DNA of 64,000 nucleotides from Escherichia fergusonii ATCC 35469 (GCF_000026225.1 NC_011740.1:4216001-4280000); one strand, 5' to 3'; counted from the first letter of the stretch, positions 29,045-38,970 are shown. The notes: generated by a model not told the origin, from the sequence alone. Numbers and translations: made by a program.

Positions 29045-30054
29045 TGAAACCTTTCTCAACGGGTCTGGTGGTCGGCAAGTTCGCTCCCTTACACTGTGGT
29101 CATGAACGGTTGATTAATACCGCACTGGCGCAGTGTGAAGAGTTATACATCATCAGTTATTCCGTACCAGAAATGCCAGGCTGTGAACCGGAGAAACGGT
29201 TGAGTTGGTTACAATTACGCTTCCCGCGAGCGAATATCCTGGTCCTTACTCCTGAACTTGTTGCGAGCTATAACCTGACTGCAATACCGCCTAATGATGC
29301 AGATGAGGATATTCATCGCCATTATGTCGCGACGATATGCCTGCAAGTATTACATTGTCGTCCACAAGCCGTCTTTACTGCGGAAGATTATGGAGATGGC
29401 TTCGTTAAGGTGCTGGCACAGCGATTTGCACAGCCTGTTAAGCATATTCGATTGCAGCGTCCTGTTGGCGATGAAGCGCCTTCGGGAACACTGATTCGTT
29501 CCGATGTTCACCGTTACCGCTACATGTTGGCCTACGACGTATATCGTAGTTTTGTTCACCGGATCTGCCTGCTTGGTGGGGAATCGACAGGTAAAAGCAC
29601 GCTTTCAAAAGCGCTGGCGGAGGTGCTTGGTACGACGTATGTCGCTGAATTTGGGCGTGAGTATTGGGAAGAGAAAAACGGTATCCTCACTGGAAATGAT
29701 TTGCTGCATATTGCTCGTGAGCAGGTACGCCGGGAACAACATTCTTCAGCAAATCATTATCTTATTTGTGATACGTCGCCCCTTACAACGTTGTTTTATA
29801 TGCTTGATCAATATGGTCATGCGCCACAAGAGTTACATCGTTTGGCAGAACGGGAATATTCACTGGTCGTGCTTTGCGGTGCTGAATTTCCGTTTATGCA
29901 AGATGGCACCCGGCAAGGAGAAGCATTTCGTGCGCGTCAGCAGGCGTGGTATGAAATGGAATTAACGCGGAGGAATATTCCTTATCTTTCCGTTGCAGGT
30001 TCGTTGGCTGAACGATTAAGACAAATTCTCGACCATCTACCCGATAGACTTTAA
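29044..30054 (+). CDS. nadR: NadR-like bifunctional NMN adenylyltransferase / ribosylnicotinamide kinase, no repressor domain
   Basis: The protein has 336 residues from the ATG that overlaps the pnuC stop. An N-terminal nucleotidyltransferase domain has GKFAPLHCGH at residues 11-20 and the second motif SGTLIR near residue 147. A C-terminal ribosylnicotinamide kinase domain has the P-loop GGESTGKST near residues 177-185 and CDTSPLTT. E. coli NadR has about 410 residues because of an N-terminal helix-turn-helix repressor domain; that part is absent here. With PnuC it would import nicotinamide riboside, phosphorylate it to NMN and convert NMN to NAD. Confidence 0.87.
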   Translation: MKPFSTGLVVGKFAPLHCGHERLINTALAQCEELYIISYSVPEMPGCEPEKRLSWLQLRFPRANILVLTPELVASYNLTAIPPNDADEDIHRHYVATICLQVLHCRPQAVFTAEDYGDGFVKVLAQRFAQPVKHIRLQRPVGDEAPSGTLIRSDVHRYRYMLAYDVYRSFVHRICLLGGESTGKSTLSKALAEVLGTTYVAEFGREYWEEKNGILTGNDLLHIAREQVRREQHSSANHYLICDTSPLTTLFYMLDQYGHAPQELHRLAEREYSLVVLCGAEFPFMQDGTRQGEAFRARQQAWYEMELTRRNIPYLSVAGSLAERLRQILDHLPDRL

Positions 30055-30129
30055 ACATCCTCTCGATCTTCTCCCGCTTCCGGTTTATTGTGTTTTAACT
30101 ACCTGCCTGTAAACCTGGAGAACCATCGC

Positions 30130-31323
30130 GTGTTTCAAAAAGTTGACGCCTACGCTGGCGACCCGATTCTGTCGCTTATGGAGCGTTTCCTGACCGACCC
30201 CCGTAGCGACAAAGTGAATCTCAGTATCGGTCTTTATTACAACGAAGACGGCATTATTCCGCAGCTTAATGCTGTCGCAGAGGCTGAAGCACGGCTTAAT
30301 GCGCAGCCGCATGGCGCTTCACTTTATTTGCCGATGGAAGGGCTGGGAAGTTATCGACAGGCCATTGCTCCGCTGCTGTTTGGTGCGGAACATCCGGTTG
30401 TTGAGCAACAGCGTGTGGCAACCATTCAAACGTTGGGCGGTTCCGGCGCGTTAAAAGTGGGTGCAGATTTTTTGAAACGTTACTTCCCTGATTCTGGCGT
30501 CTGGGTAAGTGATCCCACATGGGAAAACCATATTGATCTGTTTGCCGGTGCGGGTTTTGAAGTCAGTACTTACCCCTGGTATGACGAAGCCACTAACGGT
30601 GTACGCTTCAATGACTTACTGGCAACACTAAAAACATTACCCGCGCGTAGCATTATTTTGCTGCATCCTTGCTGCCATAACCCGACAGGGGCTGATCTCA
30701 CCAACGACCAGTGGGATGCGGTAATTGAAATTCTCAAAGCACGTGAATTAATCCCGTTCCTTGATATTGCTTATCAGGGATTTGGTGCAGGAATGGACGA
30801 AGACGCATATGCACTTCGCGCCATTGCCAGTGCAGGTTTACCGGCATTAATCAGCAATTCATTTTCGAAAATCTTCTCTCTGTACGGCGAACGCGTTGGC
30901 GGTCTTTCGGTCATTTGTGAAGACCATGAAGCCGCAGAGCGTGTACTGGGGCAACTGAAAGCCACGGTACGGCGTATTTATTCCAGCCCGCCGAGTTTTG
31001 GCGCTCAGGTTGTGGCGACCGTGCTGGGTGATGAAGCGCTGAAAGCCAGCTGGCTGGCGGAAGTTGAAGCAATGCGTACCCGTATTCTGGCGATGCGTCA
31101 GGAAATGGTGAAAGTGCTACGCGCAGAAATCCCCAATGGGAATTTTGATTATCTGCTTAAGCAGCGGGGCATGTTTAGTTACACCGGACTAAGCGCTGCT
31201 CAGGTTGATCGCCTGCGTGAAGAATTTGGCGTGTATTTGATCGCCAGCGGTCGCATGTGTGTTGCCGGACTTAATGCGCAAAATGTACATCGTGTTGCGA
31301 AGGCATTTGCTGCGGTAATGTAA
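30130..31323 (+). CDS. tyrB: Aromatic-amino-acid aminotransferase TyrB
   Basis: The protein has 397 residues from GTG 30130 (MFQKVDAYAGDPIL), with ribosome binding site CTGGAGA. It is a class I PLP aminotransferase; the PLP lysine is in SNSFSKIFSLYGERVGG. It makes tyrosine and phenylalanine, and also leucine, in the cytoplasm. The longer reading from 30088 crosses the leader and was rejected. Only 75 bases separate it from the nadR-like gene; the leader includes TTTATTGTGTTTTAAC and TGTAAACC segments resembling weak TyrR boxes. Confidence 0.96.
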   Translation: MFQKVDAYAGDPILSLMERFLTDPRSDKVNLSIGLYYNEDGIIPQLNAVAEAEARLNAQPHGASLYLPMEGLGSYRQAIAPLLFGAEHPVVEQQRVATIQTLGGSGALKVGADFLKRYFPDSGVWVSDPTWENHIDLFAGAGFEVSTYPWYDEATNGVRFNDLLATLKTLPARSIILLHPCCHNPTGADLTNDQWDAVIEILKARELIPFLDIAYQGFGAGMDEDAYALRAIASAGLPALISNSFSKIFSLYGERVGGLSVICEDHEAAERVLGQLKATVRRIYSSPPSFGAQVVATVLGDEALKASWLAEVEAMRTRILAMRQEMVKVLRAEIPNGNFDYLLKQRGMFSYTGLSAAQVDRLREEFGVYLIASGRMCVAGLNAQNVHRVAKAFAAVM

Positions 31324-31333
31324 TTGGATTCAG

Positions 31334-31356
31334 CAGGCGGGTATCTCTCCCGCCTG
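31334..31356 (+). terminator. Hairpin after tyrB
   Basis: CAGGCGGG-TATCTCT-CCCGCCTG is a perfect 8-bp stem, 10 bases past the tyrB stop. The T-run is poor. It marks the boundary between the core gene and the 2-oxoglutarate island. Confidence 0.65.
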
Positions 31357-31456
31357 TTCCTGACACCAGCCATCTTCTCTTTCCCTGTTCCATTTTTCAC
31401 TCACCTTTGCATGGATTCGCAGAGATAACTTTATGAAAAATAATGTTTTTAACTGT

Positions 31457-31472
31457 TGGTACGGATTGTGCA
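31457..31472 (+). promoter_or_regulatory. Sigma-54 promoter of the 2-oxoglutarate dehydrogenase operon
   Basis: TGGTACGGATTGTGCA matches TGGCACG-N4-TTGCA with GG and GC exactly 10 bases apart. The predicted start of transcription is about 31483, 25 bases before the ATG at 31508. The neighbouring kguR encodes a sigma-54 activator with a GAFTGA loop, which supports the call. The element lies inside an in-frame N-terminal extension of the E1 ORF, showing that the upstream start at 31433 is not used. Confidence 0.82.
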
Positions 31473-31507
31473 ATACCGTTGCCGTCTATGACCATCAGGA
31501 GAAAAAC

Positions 31508-34235
31508 ATGGAGAACATGACCTCGCCCGGCACGCTGCTTAGTGGAGATAACGCGACCTGGCTTGAAGAGTACTACCAGACCTGGTTGCGTGCGCCGGAA
31601 CAACTCCCGGAAGACTGGCGGCGTTTTTTTCTTTCACCTGAACTGACTGTCCAAAGCGTATCCGGTGATAACAACGTCAGCGGTACGACCTTAAAAAAAC
31701 AGGCTGCGGTAATACAACTGATCAATGCCTGGCGCACGCAGGGGCATTTGCGCGCAAAGCTTGATCCCCTTGGTTTGAATCCCCCGGCTGACGTTCCCTC
31801 CCTCCAGCCGGGCTTTTGGGGATTAAGCGAAGAAGACCTGTTGCAGGAATTTAGCGTCACCTTTGGCGCACACACCACGCAAATGCCACTTAAGCAACTG
31901 CTTAACCTGCTGGAGCAAGCCTGGGCGGGTAGCCAGGCTTATGAACTTGCTCATCTGGAAAATCGTGAAGAAATCAACTGGCTGTTATCACGGATTGAGA
32001 GCAGCAATGCGCCACAAGCTGATGCCCAAACCTGCATTGCCCGTTTTGAAAAACTGATGGCGGCAGAGACGTTAGAGCGTTATCTGCATACCCGTTATGT
32101 TGGGCAGAAACGGTTTTCTCTGGAAGGAGGAGAAAGTGCAATCCCGGCACTCGATACGCTGACAAAACGCCTGCGTGCGCAAGGCGTAGAGGAAATGGTC
32201 ATTGGCATGGCGCATCGGGGAAGACTCAATGTGCTGGTGAATCTGCTGAATAAAGATCCGGCGCAGCTGTTTGCCGAGTTTGAAGGTAAGCAGATGATCG
32301 GCAGTGGTTCAGGTGATGTGAAATACCACATGGGATATTCCAGTAACCTGGAAACACCTGCCGGTTCGCTGCATGTGGCGCTGGCGTATAACCCCTCACA
32401 TCTGGAGATCGTGAATCCGGTGGTGCTGGGCCAGGTGCGAGCCAGGCAGGAACGCCGTGGTGAGGATGGTCAGGCAAAAGTGGTGGGCGTACTTATTCAT
32501 GGGGATTCCGCGTTGGGCGGCCTCGGCGTCAACCAAACCACGTTTAACTTATCGCAGACCCAGGGCTACGGTACGGGCGGCACGCTACATCTGGTGATTA
32601 ATAATCAGATTGGTTTCACCACTTCCCGCTTGCAGGATATGCGTTCATCACGCTACTGCACCGATATCGCCAAAATGGTTGCGGCACCGGTTATCCATGT
32701 TAATGGTGATGATGTCGATGCTGTTTGCCAGGCAATAGCGTTGGCGTGCGACTGGCGAAATACCTTCCGGCGCGACATCATCATCGATATTTGCTGCTTC
32801 CGTAAGCACGGACACAACGAAAGCGATGAGCCACGTCTTACCCAGCCACAAATGTATCAGGCAGTGGATGCTCACCCTGGTACCCGCGCCCGTTATGGTG
32901 AATCTCTTGCCCGCCGTGGCCTGTTAACTCAGACGCAACAAGATGAGATGACGGCACGCTATCGTGACTGGCTGGATAGCTGTCAGAAACGTGAACCGCT
33001 GCCTGTGACACCCGCGACGCATTCTTTTAGCGCCAACTGGAGTGGGCTGACGAATCCTCGCTGGAGCAGTCCCGTAGCGACGGCATTACCCCTTCAGACA
33101 CTGGCAGCGTATGGTGAAATCATTTCTACACTGCCGCCAGATGTGGTCGCGCATCCCACCATTAAACGTCAACTGGCATTACGCCAGGAGATGGCCGCAG
33201 GTACTCAACCAGTAGACTGGGGTATGGCGGAAATGTTGGCCTATGCATCGCTTGTGGATGCGGGTGTTGGTGTGCGTCTTTCTGGTGAAGACTCAGGGCG
33301 TGGCACGTTCAGTCATCGTCATGCAGTGGTACATCATCAAACTGAAGCCCGTCGTTATCTGCCGTTACAGCATATCCGCGCTGGTCAGGCATTCGGTGCT
33401 TAATGAAGAAGCGCTATTGGCATTCGAATATGGTTATTCAACGTCTGCGCCTCAGCAACTGGTTATTTGGGAAGCACAGTTTGGTGACTTTGCCAACGGC
33501 GCTCAGGTTGCTATTGACCAATTTATCTCGTCTGGCGAAACCAAGTGGGATCGCTATAGCGGTTTAACCATTCTTCTGCCGCATGGCTATGACGGACAAG
33601 GGCCGGAGCACTCTTCCGCACGCCCTGAGCGCTGGCTGCAACTGTGCGCAGAAAACAACATGCAAGTGGTGATGCCCAGTGAGTCGGCACAGATGTTCCA
33701 TTTGTTGCGCGGTCAGGCATTACGCCCAATGCGCAAGCCGTTAGTAATAATGATGAGTAAGCGTTTACTTCGCGTTAAAGGCGCAATGAGCGATCTTTCT
33801 GAATTCACTGATGGCGCTTATAAACCGGTAATCACCGATCCGCAATTGCATCAGTCCCAGAAAGTGAAGCGCGTCATTTTGTGTAGCGGTCAGGTCTATT
33901 ACGACGTACTGGAAGCCCGTAAGCAGCGTGAGTGTGAAGACGAGGTGGCGATTGTTCGCCTGGAGCAACTCTACCCGTTCCCGGTTACAGAACTGAATGA
34001 TGTTCTGGCGAATTGGCCGAATTGCTGCGAATGGATTTGGTTGCAGGAAGAGCCAGAAAACCAGGGTGCGTGGCGGCAGATTCGTCATGAGCTGGCGGCA
34101 CTGAAAATTAACACTCCTTACTGGCAGTATGCAGGCCGCCCGGCAGCGGCAGCTCCGGCGACCGGTTATGGGCGTGTACATAAACAACAAATCGACGAAT
34201 TTCTTGCTGCTGCGTTTGCAGATATTCAGCCATGA
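31508..34235 (+). pseudogene. 2-oxoglutarate dehydrogenase E1 (SucA-like), broken by a frameshift
   Basis: Codons from ATG 31508 (MENMTSPGTLLSG; ribosome binding site CAGGAGA) encode about 631 residues that align to SucA. These include GMAHRGRLNVL and the thiamine diphosphate/Mg segment HGDSALGG...INNQIGFTTS. The frame ends at TAA 33401-33403 after HIRAGQAFGA. The rest of SucA resumes in another frame at 33390 (HSVLNEEALLAFEYGY) and runs to 34235, ending PATGYGRVHKQQIDEFLAAA. An intact protein would have about 915 residues. The junction lacks about five residues expected between GQA and HSVLNEE. The C-terminal domain is needed for E1 dimers and catalysis, so this copy is probably inactive. 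First gene of the island operon. Confidence 0.88.
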
Positions 34236-34267
34236 AAGGCGCACAAAAATAATAAGGAGAACATTTT

Positions 34268-35422
34268 ATGATCGAAATTACTGTCCCTGTATTACCGGAA
34301 TCTGTCACGGAAGGCACGCTGACAACCTGGTGTAAACAAGAAGGCGAGCACGTAAAGCGTGATGATGTGATTGCCGAGCTGGAAACCGATAAAGTCATTC
34401 TGGAAATCCCGGCTCCGCACGATGGCGTGTTAAGCAATATTATCGTCAGCGAAGGTAGCACGGTCACGTCAGCGCAACTGTTGGCGCATCTTAAGCCGCA
34501 AGCTGCAATAGAAGAAACTGTCACACCAGTCACCGAAATCCTGGCGATGCCTTCCGCGCGGCTGGAGGCACAGCGTAGTGGTGTCGAACTTACTGATGTT
34601 GCGGGGAGCGGGAGAAATGGACGTATCCTGAAAGAGGATGTGCAGCGCGTAACTCCTGCACCAGCCACTCAGCCTGAACGGGTGGTGGAGATCGCGCCAG
34701 CTACACCTGTGACACCGGGTGCTCGTCAGGAACGTCGTGAGCCGATGTCGCGCTTGCGCCAGCGAATTGCTGAGCGTCTGCTGGCTTCCCAACAAAACAA
34801 CGCCATTCTCACCACGTTCAACGAAGTAAATATGCAGAGCGTGATGGATTTACGCGCCCGCTGGAAAGATCGTTTTGCCGGGAAGCACGGCGTGAAGCTG
34901 GGCTTTATGTCCTTCTTTGTTAAGGCCGTTACCCGGGCGCTGGAACGCTTCCCCATTGTTAATGCCAGCGTCGATGGCAACGATATTATCTTGCGCGATT
35001 ACTGTGATATTGGCATTGCGGTTAGCAGCAACCGTGGTCTGGTGGTGCCCGTATTACGCAATGCGCAATCACTCTCTTTGGTGGAAATTGAACGGCAAAT
35101 TGCCGAATACGCCACACTGGCACGCAATGGCAAATTGCCGCTGGAGGCGTTACAAGGTGGTACGTTCTCTATCACCAACGGCGGAACTTTTGGTTCGATG
35201 ATGTCAACGCCAATCATTAACCCGCCGCAGTCAGCCATTCTCGGTATGCATGCCATCACGCCGCGTCCGGTGGCAGAAAATGGTCAGGTTGTTATTCGTC
35301 CGATGATGTACCTTGCTCTCAGCTATGACCATCGCATTATTGATGGTCAGGAAGCCGTGCAGACGCTGGTGGCAATACGCGAGCTACTGGAGTCACCGGA
35401 ACAACTGTTGCTGGATCTTTAA
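34268..35422 (+). CDS. Dihydrolipoamide succinyltransferase E2 (SucB-like, island copy)
   Basis: The protein has 384 residues. The lipoyl domain covers residues 1-75, with the lipoyl lysine in ELETDKVILEIPAPH. A short Pro/Thr linker leads to the E3/E1-binding domain (MPSARLEAQRSG...GRILKEDVQR, about residues 97-130). The catalytic domain ends with the conserved SYDHRIIDG motif near residue 355. It transfers succinyl groups to CoA in the 2-oxoglutarate dehydrogenase complex. It is a little shorter than chromosomal SucB (about 405 residues), mainly in the linkers. It lies 32 bases after the E1 gene and 11 before E3, in one operon. Confidence 0.92.
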   Translation: MIEITVPVLPESVTEGTLTTWCKQEGEHVKRDDVIAELETDKVILEIPAPHDGVLSNIIVSEGSTVTSAQLLAHLKPQAAIEETVTPVTEILAMPSARLEAQRSGVELTDVAGSGRNGRILKEDVQRVTPAPATQPERVVEIAPATPVTPGARQERREPMSRLRQRIAERLLASQQNNAILTTFNEVNMQSVMDLRARWKDRFAGKHGVKLGFMSFFVKAVTRALERFPIVNASVDGNDIILRDYCDIGIAVSSNRGLVVPVLRNAQSLSLVEIERQIAEYATLARNGKLPLEALQGGTFSITNGGTFGSMMSTPIINPPQSAILGMHAITPRPVAENGQVVIRPMMYLALSYDHRIIDGQEAVQTLVAIRELLESPEQLLLDL

Positions 35423-35433
35423 GGAAAGCGCCA

Positions 35434-36852
35434 ATGATTACAATTTTCGATGTGGCAGTTATAGGTGGTGGGCCAGGTGGTTACGTAGCGGCACTGCGGG
35501 CTGCGCAGAATGGGCTTTCCGTAGTATGTATTGATGATGGTGTGAATGCTCAGGGCGAACCTTCGCCTGGCGGTACGTGCCTCAATGTCGGCTGCATTCC
35601 GTCAAAATCGTTACTGCAATCTTCTGAGCTGTATGCGCAAGTACAGCATGAGGCAAGCATTCATGGCGTTAACGTTGAAGGCGTATCTTTCAATGCTGCC
35701 GCGATGATTCAACGCAAAGACGCCATAGTAAGCCGCCTGACAATGGGCATCAGCTTGCTGTTTAAGAAAAATAAAGTGAAGCACCTGTGCGGCCTCGCAA
35801 CGTTAGAATGTGCTCAGGATGAGATTTGGCAATTACGCGTAAACGATCAACACCTTCACGCCCGTAATGTAGTGATTGCAACAGGTTCTCAGCCGCGTCA
35901 GCTGCCTGGCGTTACCATTGATAATCAACAGATCCTCGACAATCGTGGCGCCCTGGCATTGAGCGAAGTGCCACCGCGTCTCGGTGTGATCGGTGCTGGC
36001 GTGATTGGCCTTGAACTGGGGTCTGTGTGGAATCGGGTCGGTTCAGACGTCACGTTGCTGGAGATGGCGCCAATGTTCTTGCCTGCACTGGAAGCTCGCC
36101 TGTCGAACGAAGTCCGTAAAGCAATGATTGCCAGTGGGATGAAAATGCAACTGGCAGTAGAGATTGAGGCTATTGAACAACGGGATGACGGTGTGCATGT
36201 GCGCTGGCGGCAGGGTGAGAAGCAAGAAGAAAGCCACTTCGATAAATTAATTCTTGCCATTGGGCGTGTACCGCGACTTTCTGGTGTCGATCTCGTGCAG
36301 CTCGGTCTGGAAGCCGACAACCGTGGCGGTATTGCCGTCGATAACTTATGCCGTACCGGGAAAGCCGGGCTGTGGGCGATTGGTGATGTCGTACGAGGGC
36401 CGATGCTGGCGCATAAAGCGATGGCCGAAGGTGTGGTGGTGGCTGATCAAATTGCCGGACTGGCGGTAGAGCCGGTTAATTTCGTGCTGATCCCTTCGGT
36501 GATTTACACCCAACCGGAAGTCGCGTGGGTAGGGGAAAATGAGGCCTCACTGAAAGCCGCTGGCAGAGCCTTTAACAAAGGAAATTCTCTGTTTGCCGGT
36601 AACGGTCGCGCCTTAGCATTAGGTCAGGAAGGTGGGCGTTGTACGTTATACAGCGATAAACACTCTGACCGCGTACTTGGCGGAGCGATTGTTGGCCCGC
36701 AGGCATCGGAGCTGATTAATGAAATTGCGCTGGCGATGACTTTTAGCGCCTCTGGCGAGGATATTGCCTGTGCGGTACATGCGCATCCGACGTTAAGCGA
36801 AGTCATCCACGAAGCAGCAATGGCCTTGAATAATAAAGTATTACACGGATAA
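35434..36852 (+). CDS. Dihydrolipoamide dehydrogenase E3 (Lpd-like, island copy)
   Basis: The protein has 472 residues. The FAD motif is GGGPGGYVAALRAAQ (residues 10-24). The redox disulfide is in GGTCLNVGCIPSKS. The NAD-binding motif GVIGAGVIGLELGS is near residue 187, and the catalytic His-Glu pair is in HAHPTLSEVIHEA near the C-terminus. It reoxidises the dihydrolipoyl group of E2 with NAD+. It is a dedicated paralogue, distinct from the housekeeping lpd next to aceEF. It lies between E2 and the sucC-like gene. Confidence 0.93.
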   Translation: MITIFDVAVIGGGPGGYVAALRAAQNGLSVVCIDDGVNAQGEPSPGGTCLNVGCIPSKSLLQSSELYAQVQHEASIHGVNVEGVSFNAAAMIQRKDAIVSRLTMGISLLFKKNKVKHLCGLATLECAQDEIWQLRVNDQHLHARNVVIATGSQPRQLPGVTIDNQQILDNRGALALSEVPPRLGVIGAGVIGLELGSVWNRVGSDVTLLEMAPMFLPALEARLSNEVRKAMIASGMKMQLAVEIEAIEQRDDGVHVRWRQGEKQEESHFDKLILAIGRVPRLSGVDLVQLGLEADNRGGIAVDNLCRTGKAGLWAIGDVVRGPMLAHKAMAEGVVVADQIAGLAVEPVNFVLIPSVIYTQPEVAWVGENEASLKAAGRAFNKGNSLFAGNGRALALGQEGGRCTLYSDKHSDRVLGGAIVGPQASELINEIALAMTFSASGEDIACAVHAHPTLSEVIHEAAMALNNKVLHG

Positions 36853-36873
36853 CACACACCACTGAGGGAATAT

Positions 36874-38043
36874 ATGAATTTACATGAGTATCAGGCCAAA
36901 TCGTTACTGGCTGGCATGGGGATGCCGTGTCCAAAAGAGATAGCTATCCAACAGATTTCGCAACTGGCAGATGCCTGGCAACATATTGCTTGCCCGAGTA
37001 AAGGCGCGGTACTTAAAGCGCAGGTACACGCTGGTGGGCGCGGTAAAGCTGGCGGCGTAAAAGTGCTTAAGCAGCTGCCGGAAGCACAGGCTTTTGTACA
37101 GCAAATGCTGGGATCGCAACTGGTGACTTATCAGACCGGGCCAGAAGGGCAGTATGTCAGCAGTATTTTGCTGTGCGAAAACATTTATCCGGTACGCCAG
37201 GAACTCTATTTTGGCATGGTGGTGGATCGTGAAAGCCAGCGGGTCACGTTTATTGTCAGCCCGGAAGGTGGTGTGGAAATTGAAAAAGTCGCCCATGAGA
37301 CACCGGAGAAAATCAGCAGTGTCAGCATTGATCCACTGACAGGCGTGCAGCCTTGCCATATCCGCGAAATGTTTGCTGTTCTGCAACTGGAACACGGGCT
37401 ATTTGCTGCCTTTAGTCGCCTGGTTAATCAGGCGTGGAAAGCCTTTAACGAACTGGATTTTGCCCTGCTGGAAATTAACCCTCTGGTGTTGCGGGAAACG
37501 GGCGAATTTATGTGTGCAGATGCGAAAGTATCGTTGGATGATAACGCGCTGTATCGCCACCCGGAACTCCAGGCGCTACGCGATGAAACCCAGGAAGATC
37601 CGCGCGAAAGCCAGGCGGCGAAGCTTGATCTTAACTATGTCTCGCTGGACGGAAACATCGGCTGCATGGTCAATGGTGCCGGATTGGCTATGGCAACCAT
37701 GGACATCATCAAACTGTACGGTGAACAACCAGCAAACTTCCTGGATGTTGGCGGTGGCGCAACTCAGGAGCGCGTCAGTGAAGCCTTTCGTCTGATTGTT
37801 TCCGACAGCAAAGTGAAAGCCATTCTGGTCAATATTTTTGGTGGGATTGTTCGTTGCGATATGATCGCCCGAGCCATTATTCATGCACTGAATGAGGCCA
37901 GCATCACCCTGCCTGTCGTGGTGCGTCTCTCCGGTAATAACGCCGTCGAAGGGCAGCGGTTACTGGCAGAAAGTGGCCTGACGGTGGAAGCCGTCGATTC
38001 TCTGGATGATGCCGCGAAACGCATCATTGCGTTACTGAATTAA
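36874..38043 (+). CDS. Succinyl-CoA synthetase beta subunit (SucC-like, island copy)
   Basis: This 389-residue ATP-grasp protein starts MNLHEYQAKSLLAGMGMP as SucC does. The nucleotide-binding segment KAQVHAGGRGKAGGVK lies near residues 46-61. The CoA-ligase domain contains the Gly-rich NIFGGIVRCD motif near residue 325. With the next gene it converts succinyl-CoA to succinate with formation of ATP. The K-12 counterpart has 388 residues. It is separated from the alpha-subunit gene by 12 bases. Confidence 0.93.
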   Translation: MNLHEYQAKSLLAGMGMPCPKEIAIQQISQLADAWQHIACPSKGAVLKAQVHAGGRGKAGGVKVLKQLPEAQAFVQQMLGSQLVTYQTGPEGQYVSSILLCENIYPVRQELYFGMVVDRESQRVTFIVSPEGGVEIEKVAHETPEKISSVSIDPLTGVQPCHIREMFAVLQLEHGLFAAFSRLVNQAWKAFNELDFALLEINPLVLRETGEFMCADAKVSLDDNALYRHPELQALRDETQEDPRESQAAKLDLNYVSLDGNIGCMVNGAGLAMATMDIIKLYGEQPANFLDVGGGATQERVSEAFRLIVSDSKVKAILVNIFGGIVRCDMIARAIIHALNEASITLPVVVRLSGNNAVEGQRLLAESGLTVEAVDSLDDAAKRIIALLN

Positions 38044-38055
38044 CAGGAGGTTAAG

Positions 38056-38928
38056 ATGAGCGTTTTGATCAACAAACACACGCGGGTACTGGTGCAGGGC
38101 ATTACTGGCAAAAACGGCACATTTCATACAGAGCAGGCTATTGCGTATGGTACTCAGATTGTCGGTGGAGTGACGCCTGGCAAGGGCGGGCAACTGCATC
38201 TGGATCGCCCGGTTTTTGATTCAATGAAAGAAGCGATGCGACAAACTGAGGCTGATGCCAGCGTAATTTATGTGCCTGCGCCGTTTGTGCTGGATTCTGT
38301 CGTTGAGGCTATTGAGTCTGGCGTCAAATTGATTGTGGTGATTACCGAAGGTGTGCCAACACTGGATATGGTGAAAGTTCGTCGGTTGCTTGACTGCCAC
38401 CCGGATGTGCGGCTGATTGGGCCAAACTGCCCAGGAATCATCACACCGGGCGAGTGCAAAATCGGCATTATGCCGGGAGAAATCCACCGCCCAGGGCGTA
38501 TTGGGATTGTTTCCCGCTCCGGTACATTAACCTACGAAGCTGTAGCGCAAACCACGGCGCTGGGACTTGGGCAATCCACCTGTATTGGTATTGGCGGCGA
38601 TCCGGTTCCGGGGACTAACTTTATTGATGCGCTGCGTTTATTCGAAAATGATCCGCAAACAGACGCGGTAATTATGATCGGTGAAATTGGTGGTAATGCG
38701 GAAGAGCGCGCTGCAGAATTTATTCGCCATGAAATGAATAAAACGGTCGTAGGTTATATTGCCGGTGTTACTGCACCAAAAGGAAAACGCATGGGGCACG
38801 CCGGAGCCATTATTTCTGGCGGTAGCGGCAGTGCGGAGGATAAATTCCGTGCGTTCGATAAAGCAGGCATGGCATGGACAAGAAACCCGGCGTTACTTGG
38901 CGAAACATTATGGAATGTCATTAAGTAA
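38056..38928 (+). CDS. Succinyl-CoA synthetase alpha subunit (SucD-like, island copy)
   Basis: The protein has 290 residues. The CoA-binding Rossmann domain is N-terminal (QGITGKNGTFHTEQA, residues 14-28). The phosphohistidine site is in MGHAGAIISGGSGSAEDK near residues 246-263, with the phosphate-stabilising GEIGGNAEE upstream. It is the last gene of the first island transcript, closed by a terminator 16 bases later. It pairs with the SucC-like beta subunit. Confidence 0.93.
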   Translation: MSVLINKHTRVLVQGITGKNGTFHTEQAIAYGTQIVGGVTPGKGGQLHLDRPVFDSMKEAMRQTEADASVIYVPAPFVLDSVVEAIESGVKLIVVITEGVPTLDMVKVRRLLDCHPDVRLIGPNCPGIITPGECKIGIMPGEIHRPGRIGIVSRSGTLTYEAVAQTTALGLGQSTCIGIGGDPVPGTNFIDALRLFENDPQTDAVIMIGEIGGNAEERAAEFIRHEMNKTVVGYIAGVTAPKGKRMGHAGAIISGGSGSAEDKFRAFDKAGMAWTRNPALLGETLWNVIK

Positions 38929-38944
38929 TCCATAAATCTATCTC

Positions 38945-38970
38945 AAGGGAGCATATCGCTCCCTTTTTTT
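38945..38970 (+). terminator. Terminator of the E1-E2-E3-sucCD-like operon
   Basis: AAGGGAGC-ATATC-GCTCCCTT is followed by a T-run. It separates the enzyme operon from the transporter unit, which has its own sigma-54 promoter. Confidence 0.9.

Noticed and set aside
28490..30054. Phage origin of the pnuC-nadR pair
   Set aside because: Some phages carry NAD salvage genes, but there are no integrase, att-like repeats or other phage genes around it.
31433..31507. N-terminal extension of the E1 ORF (MKNNVFNCWYGL...)
   Set aside because: It contains the sigma-54 promoter and the predicted transcription start. The protein homology and a ribosome binding site begin at ATG 31508.
33400..33420. Programmed frameshift or reinitiation at the E1 break
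   Set aside because: There is no slippery heptamer. The ATG overlapping the stop codon is in the third frame, and the gap also lacks conserved residues, so a deletion is more likely.
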